Made by a program: the position numbers and the translations under genes. The notes under the pieces are model-generated. The model was not told the origin of the DNA. It did no database searches and saw only the letters and a list, made by a program, of their open reading frames with translations. Positions 35,101 to 47,100 of a stretch of 64,000 nt of DNA are shown here, in pieces. This DNA comes from Scolanthus callimorphus. Taxonomy: Eukaryota > Cnidaria > Anthozoa > Actiniaria > Edwardsiidae. The stretch spans positions 11,744,625-11,808,624 of the forward strand of contig CM066924.1 in the NCBI GenBank assembly GCA_033964015.1. Reading direction: 5' to 3'. Position 1 is the stretch's first letter; the number at the start of each line of letters is the position of its first letter.

Positions 35101-38100
35101 TGGCACGACAGTGGTTTCAAACATCGAACCAAAATGCGGCGGGCACACGGCCAACGGGTGAAATTGTTTCTCAATTGAACAAAGGTATAACGCCATTCAC
35201 CATTATTTCTTGCCTTCATGTCTTGCAAAACGTTCCCGTAAAGTTCTGTATTTTTGGAGTTTTTCGTGTTATGAAAATGAGTTTCTTTGTAGTCGTTGTT
35301 TGCTATCTGCTAAATCATCTACTTCCTTCCTTATCCACACTCCTCTACGGCCCTTCTTGTTTTTTCGCTTTTCTTTTGGTTCTTCAACACAGGATTATCA
35401 CACTCCTCTTCGGAAAAAGATTCAGACGAGTCCGCCATCTTTCTTTCCTTTTTTCCCTCTCTTTTTTTGCGACTGCGCACAACGACGTAAAAACCGGTTT
35501 GGTAAGTTTTTAATTCATTCTGTAATTTATGCATTGAGTTCGACACGACGATAGCACGGCATTTAAAACCAAGTCGCGCTACAGTCGGGTAGCACGCAGG
35601 CCCGTAGCCAGAGGGGGTTCCGGGGGTGCGCAAGCACTCCCCACGCGTCAAAAAGGTCCACATTTAAGGGTTCCAAAACACTGTTTAAGTGACTAAATGG
35701 GCCAAACAGAAGACTGCAGTCACTTTGGATGTGGGTAAAACATGGACGGGGACGCGGGACGGGGACGGGGACGCGGGACGGGGACGCGGGACGGGGACGC
35801 GGGACGGGGACGCGGGACGGGGACGGGGACGTGACCCGGGACGCGGATTTGGGTGTACGAAAATGCGAAAATATAACATTTCATGGTACCTTGTTCACGC
35901 TTGGGTAAATTTAGTACATGGACACCACACTTGGTTAAATTTAACTAGATGACACTGTCAATGACGTCATCAAAACAAGAAAAAAGCGCATCTTTAGAGG
36001 GGAACACTGTGGCAGGCAACCAAACTTAGTCGATTGTTTCAAGGACAAGGGGTTGCAACACTATGGCCACGTGGCATGAGGTAATCGAGAAGGGAACAGC
36101 TGTCAGCAAACTTGATCAAAGCTTTTTTAAAGGGCAAGGGGGGTGCAACACCATGGTCACGTGGTCACGCCATCGCCATCGATTTCCCTCCGTGCGTTTT
36201 TTTCTTGTTTTGATGCGACGTCATCGATGTCATATAACATGACCACTTCAAGCCGCACCCTCAAAACAAAGTTACCCAGGTTTAGTTGTCTGACAGTGTT
36301 TCCTTCTTGAGATATTTTTTCTCATTTTGATGACGTCATCCATGACGTGACACCACGTGGCCATGGTGTTACATACCCTTCAAACCATTCTCCCAGGCTC
36401 TGATGAAGCTTGATTGCCTGAGAGTGTTTCCTTGTCGAGACATGATTTTTTCTTGTTTCGATGACGTCATCAACGGCAATCGATGACGTCACATCACGTG
36501 GTTATGTGTTCCACCCCCCTTGCTCTCTAAACAACTTTGACCAAGTTTGTTCGTCCGTGTTACCTTCTCGAGATACGATTTTATTGCCTGTTCAGACGCG
36601 GATTTTTTTTGTTTTGATGAAATTAAATTTAACCAAGTGTGGTGTCCATGTACTAAATTTACCCAAGAGTGAATGAGGTACCATGAAATTTCATATTTTC
36701 GCATTTTCGTACACCCAAATCCGCGTCCCGGGTCACGTCCCCGTCCCCGTCCCCGTCCCCGTCCCGCGTCCCCGTCCATGTTTTACCCACATCCAGTCAC
36801 TTTGGCATACAGCCAGGTTCGTATATTTGCTTTTTCTAGTGAATTGTGACTACCTAGCGGTTAATAAATTCATACCACGTTGGTCCGCTTTTTCTAGATT
36901 AGCACCCTCCCACAAAAATCCCTGGCTACGGGCCTGGCACGGCAACACATGTCGAGCCAGAGACGTGCCTAATAGAATAGTCGAGCCTAATTCAAATTTG
37001 GTTTCAAACGTCGTGCTAGAGTCGCGCTATCGCCGAACCTAATTGAGGAATTGAGTTCGGCACGACGTTGGCGCGAAGTTCTTAGTCATTGATGACGTCA
37101 TCGATGACGTCACGTCACGTGACCGTGTTACAGCACCCCCTTGTAGCAGAGACTAAATATCCCAAGTATGGTTGTCTTAGCATTGTTCCCTGGGGAGAAA
37201 AATTTTTTTCTTTGTATACCACAGGGATCCCATGTGTACACGGACGGACACCGGACGGCGTACGCTATAGGTTTTTAGCGGAGCTCCTTGCGGCGGCCGA
37301 AGGCCGCCGCAAAGCGGAGCACCATACCTAAGAAAACAGCGTCAAAAACTGCAAATATAGTATTGGGTCCACTGTGTGAATTTATTGAGTAACCTGTGGA
37401 AATTGCTAGGGGTCGATTCGATTTTTGGACGTCTCAGCAAGCACCGGATGTGTACGGGTTCGTGAAGCCTGACGTCACAATAGCCCTATTGTGACGTCAA
37501 GCATGCTCAACTAACTGGGGGAGGGGCGCGTTGTCAGGAGTGAGTGCTCAACTAACGGGGGAGGGCGCGTTGTCAGGGGGAGGGATGCTAATGCTCACGT
37601 GAAAGGTAAAATCGCAGGCACAAAAAGACTACAGGGCTGCGCTAGCGGCTGAAAAAAACGACCTACAATAATTACTCAAAGGAGAAATGCCCGAAAAGAA
37701 GCCATGGATTCCAAAGATTTGGTAGAATGGGGAATAATAATCAAGTTGGAGTATTTTCTTTGCCGGCTTGCTCCTGAAATTCTTCCAGTCGGAGTTTAAA
37801 GGCCGAGAAATGACAGCTAACTGCAGAACCGTGCTATCACACATTACGCGCGTCAAAGGATAAAAATACGCGAAGAGGAAGCCATAGAATACAAACATTG
37901 GGTCGAGGGATGAGGAAGGGATCGAGGAATGATAAATTTGGTTAAAATTGTCTCTAGTAGAAGAGCAGAAAGCTGAAAGAAATGGAAGCACCAGAGACTC
38001 TCAGAGAGACCTAGACGGAAATTGCGCCTGGGAAGAAGCCGGGCAAAGCATGAGATCAGAGCAGAAAGTAAACCACCAAAGAGAGGCATCCTGTTCTTTT

Positions 38101-41100
38101 CCATCATATCTAGACTATCGAGACTACTCGATAGTCGAGGAAACGGTTTCGTTTGTTCCCCTATTTTCGGCTCTCCTTCATGACAGCTGATGGACTAACA
38201 CTATTTTTTTGAAACAGAAACTTTCGGTACCTTGAAGTCCTTGAACGACACAACGCCTGACGAGCGCCGACACCGAGCGTGGTATAATTGGATCTCTGTT
38301 CTGGATCACTTCACTTTACAGGAAGCGGAAATAAACTGGAAACAAGTTTCAAAGTTTCTATTATTGACAAACGTCTTTGTTCATGACCACCACGTGACCC
38401 GAAGCGGCAGGAATTAGTGACAGTAAAGTTGTAACACACGATAGCCTGCTCTGTTTGTTTTCGAGAGAAGTCGTTTTCACGAGGGAAAAATTACAGGCTG
38501 CAATTCTATTTAATTAGACATATGTTCTACTTCTCCACTGAATGCGAAAGTGTCAGGACTATAGCTGAATTCACAGGAACTGAAAACGTTTGTCACGAGT
38601 TACAGTACAACAACAATGGCGCCCAAAATCGAGCGCGTGAGTTTTCACATTTTGCCGTGTTTTGTGGGTTCTTCAGCTCCCTAAAGACATGGAATAGCTT
38701 TGAAAGTCACGGATATAATGGATGCGGTGTGGATTGGAAACTCACTGTTCGCTGGAGTTGGACAACATTCAGTATGAAGTGGATTAAACTGCAAGCTCTT
38801 TGGTAAGAATGTTTTTTTTGTTTTATGAGAAATATTTTCTCTGACTAGACGCGCGATCTCTTCAGGGAATTTGATTCCTCGGCCGTACGAAAAGATGATC
38901 ATAGACTTTCAACTGTGTTTTGGCGATTCATTGAATTATAGAATTGATTACTTTATTCTATCTATTGATAGCTATCTATTAAAAGTTATTTCTTGAAAAC
39001 GTGTTTCAATTTGTTTTGGATTGTTCGCGAGTAATGCACTAGTCAATTGAAACCCCCACCCCTAGGAACCCGGGGAAGGGTGGGGTTATCGTGGGCCTCA
39101 GCTAGTGTGGTGTCCTATATGAAACAAGGGATGCAAGTACAGAAAAATGCATTAAAATCGAATGATTCCAATGAATTGCATCGTAGCTAACATGTAGAAT
39201 TGCATGGCCAAAATCAAAGTGAAAGGTTAAATGTTATGCATCAATAATATTTTCCTTCCTCAAAGGAAAGTGAGTGGAGTGCACAGAACGTTTTCCCATT
39301 TCTGTTGGATCAGAATAAAGAGAGCCTCTGTTATATGTTTCTGCCGTAGTTTCATTGTTTTCACCTTTTTCTAAAACCCAATAGAAGTATCTTGATCCAA
39401 GTTTTTCAAACTTTTCTCAGGGGGAGCATGCCCCCTCAAACAGAAATTATTTTGTTTTTCTGTCTCATTTCTATTTTCTCTCCCAACCCCCCTCCCCCCC
39501 CAAAAAAAAATTTCCGTATTTTAAGTGCAATTAGGTGAAATTCAAGTACCTTTTTTTTCCTTTTCTGGACATCTTGTAAACCTGAAACTTCATGAATTTC
39601 AGACCCTTCTACAAAATTGCTCCACCCATAATATATGGCGTTATGTATTTGGAACACTTTGGACTTTGCGGCCTTCTGCTTAACACCCATATGGCCAGGA
39701 GTAGTGTCTGGTCCAATATCTTTTGAAGGGTCTGCACGCAAGTATAGTAACTTGTGTTATTTCCATTATGAAATCTAGATGGCAACCTGTTTCAATATAC
39801 AGCTGAGGGTTTTTATAGGATTGGGTCGACATAGAGTTTCATTGTAGTACTCCAGGGTGGAGAACTTTGACATTATATTTCTCTGTTTTTCATTTTGTTG
39901 TTCATGGCATACATTTAATTTCCAAAATAGACCAAAATCAAGGAAGTGATTCTAAGTGTTTCAGTAACTGGATTTTTGGCCACTTTGCCAAAATTCCCCG
40001 GAATCCTGGTAAAATGTCTCATATTAATTTCTCTGGTGTCTATCAATAATTATCTTGTGAAATTATTCTACTTACTATTCTGTCAGATAATGCAGTTTTT
40101 TCCACTGAGGAATAAATATTGTCCTGAATAAGTCATGAAAGTTATTGTGTCCCCTGGTTATTGTGTCTCCCAGCTGACCCCCAGCCAGTAATCCTCGTTG
40201 AGAGGAGTAGGCTGTATTGGAAAAAGAAAAAAAGTAAAGTCCCCCCCTGCCCAGAAGGGCGTTGAAAAGTGACCCCCACCCCTATGGAATTTCTAAAAAC
40301 AAATTACAGTATTTGTATGGAAAAGAGCAAGGAGCATGCTAATTCTGACTGTAAGCCGTGGGACATGTGCCAAGCAATAAAATAAATCAAGCCAATCAAG
40401 CAATCAAATTTATTTGAAAATTTGAAAATTTGAAAATTTAGTCATTACAAAATTTGAAACTGCAAACTTTTTTAGGAAAAGATTACCAAATATTTTAGGG
40501 GGATATTTTTCGAATATTTTGTAGGGATACAGCTGAGGCACCAAATGAGGCAAGATATGGGGATTAGGGGATATTTTGGTCCCCAGACTTGCCTCTATAC
40601 AATCCCTCTGTGTTGAAATCAAACAATTCACTTGTGACCGAGACAACTCTGGGCTGAGAAATATGGTATTTGTGTAGGGACAGCATAAAACTGTCTATCT
40701 CAGGAGTCATATGAGTCAAGAAATAGGACAGGACACTGGCAATTCTTGTTAGGGGCTCCTGTAAGGCCTAACAGCCCTAACAGTCCCAAACAGCACAGGG
40801 CTGCTGCTAGGGACAAACAGCAGGGAGGAAGCATTCCTTACTCCCACGTCTAAAAGGCGGGGCACATATTATGATCAACACCTACAGCCCTAACAGCCCT
40901 GGCTGGTCTGACAACCCTAACAGCCAACAAACCTAACAGCCCTAACAAACCTAACAGTCCTAAACAGCAGAGAGGAAGCATTCCTAAAAGGCGGGGCACA
41001 TTATGATCAACACCTAACAGCCCTCTGTTAGGGCTGTTAGGACTGTTAGGGCTGTTAGGTCTGTAAGTGGTGTTAGGGTTGTTAGGTGTTTATCATAATT

Positions 41101-44100
41101 TGTGCCCCAGGGGCCGGTTCCTGAAAAGAGGACTAACTTAATCCAGGAATAGTGGCTAATCCAGGATTAAATCTGCTATTCCAGGATTAGCTATTCTAGG
41201 AATAAATATTGGTTCCTGAAAGCACAAGTTATTCCCAGATTAGTTATTCCAGGAATAAGACAAACATAACCGGTTTGACTGCTTTTAAAGTGATATCATT
41301 GGCTGAAATTTAAGTGCAGAAGCCAACTATTACTGGGCGTCCTGTGCATCCGTGAGGAGACTGGCCCCAAAAAACAAAATGGTGGTGTGCAGAAAATTTA
41401 GTTTCACTTTAAAAACAAACTAAAACAATAATCAAAAGGTATTTTTTCTCTTGACAATACAACAAAGTGTCTAGTTTAATTATCATTCTCGACCTTGATG
41501 TGGTTTATTTTTTCTAAAAATGTGAACAGCGACGAGAAATATATTTTTTCCGAACACTGTTTAGAAAGAATCGAACTTTATCATCGATCTTTCTATTTTG
41601 ATGGTGAGAAAATAAACAAAGGAACACTAAAAAGCACCAGTCATCTTGTTGAAGCATCGTTCTAAGGTCATGGAGCAACCTAGTGTCCAATGAAGTGAAA
41701 ATAAGACAGAAAACGTGAGTAAAATGGTGAGTTTATGTGACATTTTGTGCTGTTTTCACTGATTTATTCCTGGATTAGCGAGTTATTCCCTGCTCGCGAG
41801 GTGTACTAAATTTAATCCCGGGAATAGCGCTATTCCCGCTTTCAGGAACTCGATTTTATTCCAGGATTAAATTTATTCCTAGATTAGCAAATTTTATTCC
41901 TAGAATAGCGCTAATCCACCTTTCAGGAACCGGCCCCAGGTCTTTTACAGCGCGAGAAGCCCAAGTATGGCCACTCGATAATTAATTCGCATACTTTCGC
42001 CCGCGTTAGCCAATCACAGGCGGTTTTTTTTTTTAAGTGAGTCGGGCTTAAACCACAAAACTACTCGAGTCACGATGAGTGTTCAAGTCATGAAATACAG
42101 CGGAACTTCCTAGGTTTTCTCAAGTTCAAGTTCAAGTTTATTTCTATTTGCTCTGAGCGGCTAAAAGTTATCTAACTAAGCTGATGTCCGTTTTCTGGCG
42201 GGTCAAGCACGAAAAGCCGTCGACTGAGTTTGTCTCTCCGCTAGTCGGAGGTCAAATCATTCGCCCGCATTTCCCATTTGTACTCGGCACTAAACCTGCA
42301 GGCATCGATACATGTAATAATTTATATAATTTAGAAATGAGCTTAGAATCTTACAAATTATAATGTTCAAATAGGAGGATCCTTGCTGACGTCATTGTTT
42401 ACATTCTCGGAATTTTGAAACGCCGTTTTTTACTTTGAAAATGCAACGAAAAGCTCAAAACAAGTTTATTTTTCATTCTTAAACAGTCTTGACCTGTTTC
42501 CTTTCTTTCTGTGTCATTTTTCAGGATAGTTGGAGCTTTTCAAAATTGTGTGAAAATCATTGGGGCAAAACGCTAATTTGCTCACATGTTTCCTCTAAAT
42601 TGAACGTTGCACCACGCGCTTAGAATTCGAGATATCAGCTTGAAATTTTCAAATTATGTTTTATTTACAGTAGTCTATTGATATTCAGAACGCATCATTT
42701 ATAGCTCCCTCGAACGGTCTGATTCTGAACATTGCTTATGCTAATGAGCTCAAAATGTAAACAAAGGATCCTCCTATAGCAATTTACTTTTCAGATCCTG
42801 GGATGATAAATAAACTCACATTGCGATCTAAACTTGCAAGAACCCGCCTACTGAGTTGTCTATCAGATGTCAAATTATTCGCGAACAAGAAACTATTCTC
42901 TTTCGGAAAATGGTCAATATGTTTTTCGAAAAGGAAATTTCTCAATTCATTTCTAAATTATATAAATTGTTATCGATGCAGGTTTAGTGCCAAGCATAAA
43001 TGGAAAATGCGGGCGAATAATTTGACCTCCGACTAGCGGAGAGACAAACTCAGTCGATGGCTTTTCTCGCGCGCTTTGATTTCCGACTACACCTGTTTAC
43101 TTTGTCTTTTTAGTACTTGACCCGCAAGAAAACGGACATTTTATATTTGATTTCAGCTTGGATAACTTTTATCCGTTCAGAGCAAATACAGCAAATAGAA
43201 AACCAAGGAAGTTTCGCTGTATTTCATGACTTGAACACTCATCGACCATCGTGACTCGAGCAGTTTTGCGGTTTGAGCCCGGCTCATTCGTAATAATAGC
43301 CTGTGATTGGCTAACGCGAAAGTATGCGAATTAATTACCGGGTGGCCATACTTGGGCTTCACGCGCTGTAAGAGGTGGGAGTAAGGAATGTTTTCTCGAT
43401 GCTGTTTGGGCTGTTATGTCTGTTAGGCCTAACAACAGCCCTAACAAGAATTTCCCTGTCCTATTCCTTGACAGGTTAGGGGTTGGGCCAACTTTCTTGA
43501 TTGTGCGTGCCGCATGTGTTAGCCACAACACCAAGATATCTTGCATTTTTTTTCTCATGTGAAACAGGTGCCAGTTTTGTCCCTACCCCAAAGTTGTCCC
43601 AGGGTCTTCTCCATCGTTTTTCAAAATGGTGGTTGACTCGGGAGAAGACCCTGGGTCACATGACCGTTTCACAACAAAGGACAACCTCGTTCCCATGTTT
43701 TCAAACAGTGGTCATGTGACTCAGGGTCTTCTACTTGACCAACCGCCATCTTGAAAATTACCCACAAGACCCAGGGGACGAGGTTGATATCTCGCCTCAT
43801 GTGAACAAGCCAAGGTGTAGACAAGGTGTCTACATTTTTATTAGTTGAGTTGTCCTCATGCTTTTTGTGTTTTGTAAAAGGCACAAAGGCAATAATATTA
43901 GTCTAAATATAATAAATGTATTTTTTGATACTACAATTAACTACTAGACCATCTTTAATTCCTTATAATAGTTGGGAGCTCCGCTTTTAGGCAGTGCCTA
44001 AATCTATATATTATACAGAAAAAGAAAAAATATATATATATATCTCGCGAAAGGAACCATCTATGGCAACCAAACTTTGACAAAATTGTCTAGAGGGTAA

Positions 44101-47100
44101 TGGCTTTGCAACGCACTAAACAGTTGGGCATGGCGCTATCAATGATAGCCTAAAACTAGCCTCTCTGTATTTTCCCCAAAAAATCGCTGCGAGAACGCCT
44201 TAAAACGGCCTCTAACCAGTGGCTTTATTAGCTAGTGTGCTTTGAAAAATCACATCATTCTGAAACTGAGAGAAGAAAAAGTGACACCTGGTACGTGATG
44301 TGGACGCTCGAAAGGAGAATTGGCAACCGGCCTCAGGTTTTTCCTTTTAATACAACTCGATTCTAAATTCTGAAATAAATCATGAGATTAACAGTATAAG
44401 GACTACATTCTAGTTACAGTCTTAACATTCCGATCTTAACTTTGAAACTATACGGATTATACAAACACGATTCTAAAATACATCAAAATATGCGACTAAA
44501 TGTGCTTATAAAATCCTAAATACAATCAATAAAGAATCAATTACTAAGGGAAGCGGTCAAAAAATCTGTACTCGACCGGGACCCGATTTTATCGCGGGAG
44601 GTGGTAGGTCCCGGGCTGTACCTACCCACCCGTTTTTTCAATGCCCATTTTCTCCATGCTCAAGTAAGGGGTGTTGGATGTTATTGCATGGATGTGTTGC
44701 TCTCGCTATGAAGAAGACGGTGCTGGGCTAATCTTTTGTATTCATTTATTATTTTACGAGTTATTCGCAGTTAAAAATGGCTATTTTTTCCTAAAAGAAG
44801 GTTGGCTGCGGTATACACCACCCCATCGGGTCCCATTCTAGTACAGATGTTTTGACCACTTCCCTAATATATACTAGATTAAGATGTACCTGAAGGGTGA
44901 ATACCCGGCGGTCGCGACTTGAAACACGATTAGACTTCTGAACTCCGTAATCTAGGTCTTGACTGATTGACTGTATTAACTGACTAAAGACTCGTGCAAA
45001 TAGCTAGTTCTGAACAATGAATGTATTTCATTTTCTTGGTAGTTCGCCGTACTTGAAGCTAAGAAGTTAATTGATGAATGACAAAGTCAAACGAATGTAG
45101 CCTTTTTTTAAAATAATTACACAGTTATTTATAAAAAGTAAAATATTCATAACAAATTGTCAATAGATCAAAAAAAGAAACACGAAGCTAAAAATTGTTT
45201 TAAAAACCTGACCTTCCTCGCCCGGAGCGGCTTTTTTTTTTGTTTTTGTTTGTTGTTCTCCGTGTATTCAAGAAATTCCATTCCATCGATGTTTGAGCTT
45301 CACGTCGCCACAACACATGTCTCTGTGCTCCTTGCAGCCGCGAAGACCGAATTGAGTTGTGTTTATTCAACCGATCGAGAGTGTTCAGAAGAGCTTCAGG
45401 TGTCTCAGTTCCTAGAACGTTTTTCTCGTAGAGAACTTTTCGGTTGACTTTTATGTCGTCTTCACTGATTGCGACAGATGCACGCGGTCTATTGCCTTTT
45501 CCTTTGTGCTTCAAATCTTTCTGCTTGGATGACAAAGCTTTTCTTGTTTGCTCGAATTATTTTTCTTTTTGAGATGTCTCTCTCAAAGCTTGCAATGAAA
45601 CCTCGAAGGGAGTTTGGTTCGTATTCTTCTTTGTCTTTGGTGCGGACTGTTGTTATGAATTCGCTTAAACATTCATTGAGCTCCTCTGGAGGGATCTTTT
45701 CGAGTTTCGCTTCTTTTTTCGATTCTAGGAATTGTTACAGCACCGCTACGTTTTGTAGAGATTTTTTCTGAGTGTTTTTTCTTCTTGTTCTGAAATAAAA
45801 TCCTCCGCAGACCCATCTAAATCCTCAAATCTCGATGCCATTTTCTTTGACGAGAACGAAAAACAACCCGCCGTTGTTTGGCGGCGTTGAGAAAAGGCCG
45901 ATACGATTTTCTTCACTAGTGACAAAAACCGTCCGTGGCCTCTGATCGGTCGGACGATATTTTTCACTAGTGAGAAAAACCGTCCGACCAATCATAAGCC
46001 AGCAAACGCGCACAGGGATGATATTTATTTCATTAATTTTTGGCGCGAAAATCTCAGTATGTATAGAATAAGCGTTTTTACGCCGTACTAACAAGTCTGG
46101 AAAAAAACATTTTTAAACTCCAATTTTTATGTCAGTTAAAAGTCGAAACCCAGCGTTCAAAGCAAAATTCCATCTTATTTCATGTAATTTCCTTCGCTTA
46201 CTCCATCCCAATGCCGCAACGGGCCCATCCTCGCGCGCCAGGGTCCTTCCCTCACCTCCCCCCAGGGGACAGAGGAAAAGGACCCTGGAATGGTCTGGTC
46301 ACGTGTCACCCAGATTTCAGGTGTTAACAAAAATTCCCAAGCGGGGGTAGGATACGCGCACGTTGCTCCTTGCGTTTTCTAAAAATGGCGGCTCGTGACT
46401 GTGACTAGCAACAGCGACTAAAAAACAATGCGAAACAAGTAACTTTGTTGAGAAACAGTTTGCCTTTCCTCCAAAGCTAAACAACTTAGTGTTTCTGCTG
46501 AGTGGCTTCAGTTTCGTGTTTCTTTCTACTGGCAGTCCTTCGAGGGTTATTGCGTCGGTTGCTCGTCACGAGACAACAAGTTGAAACGTTTTTGCCGTCT
46601 AATAGATCAGCTTGTCCGGCAGCAAGCTTGAAGACTAAGATGTACCAATAAAACAATATTAACTCGTGAACACATAAAAACAAGTGGAAAAGATGGTTGC
46701 AAACCCGAGAACATTCGTCTCTGGCCCAGATTTTGAGTGCAGAGTTGACCGGTTTCGTCTTGATTGTTCTTCGCAAGGTGGAAATGTTTACTTTTGCTGC
46801 CCTAGCAAGCTGGGAAAACTACCCTGCTCGTCTGCATGGTTGTTCGGCTACAAGCTTGAGTCAAGGAGATATTTTCGGTAAAGACAGTAAACTCGCAAAC
46901 TCTTGAAAGCAAGTGGAAAAAACTAGATAGCAAAAACCCGCTTGTCGCCGAAAGCTGGCAAATGCTCACATTTGAGGAAAAGACTCGTTTTCCTGGCGAA
47001 ACAAACAGTAACACAGTTTCAAATCCTGACAAGAAATACTGTATGTAGTAGCTAAAAGTATAGATTGCTTCTCAGGTAAGTTGACTTGAATGAATGTACA

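Larger units (their letters stand above)
35031..37081. mobile_element. TTA-flanked TIR element splitting array element E
   Basis: cgcgccaacgtcgtgccgaa near the left end is the exact reverse complement of ttcggcacgacgttggcgcg near the right end, and caattctattaggttc / gaacctaattgagg pair further in. TTA flanks both ends (35028-35030, 37082-37084), as in PIF/Harbinger elements. It contains two further nested elements. The overlapping 110-160-codon frames in its left part are not conserved with anything I recognise. Confidence 0.75.
40716..43471. mobile_element. 2.75-kb foldback with two nested MITEs
   Basis: Outer arms: gtcaagaaataggacag...aattcttgttagg at the left mirrors cctaacaagaatttccctg...ttccttgac at the right. 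Next cattccttactcccac / gtgggagtaaggaatg, then cgcgagaagcccaagtatgg / ccatacttgggcttcacgcg, catactttcgcccgcgttag / ctaacgcgaaagtatg, and tttagtgccgagt-type / gcatcgat-type blocks down to ttatataatttagaaatgag / ttcatttctaaattatataa (about 42330 and 42950). The left arm is interrupted by 41110-41947 and a CCCTAACAGC array; the loop holds the MITE at 42374-42774. No protein recognised. Confidence 0.85.

Noticed and set aside
35019..35663. Overlapping ORFs of 110-164 codons on both strands
   Set aside because: They cross the border between the CRE array and the inserted TIR element and lack any conserved feature.
38522..38806. 94-codon ORF in PARP16 intron 3
   Set aside because: No splice context, family motif or repeat relation supports it.
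41023..41085. Telomeric repeat
   Set aside because: TTAGGG occurs but the unit is TTAGGGCTG-like, irregular and inside a foldback arm.
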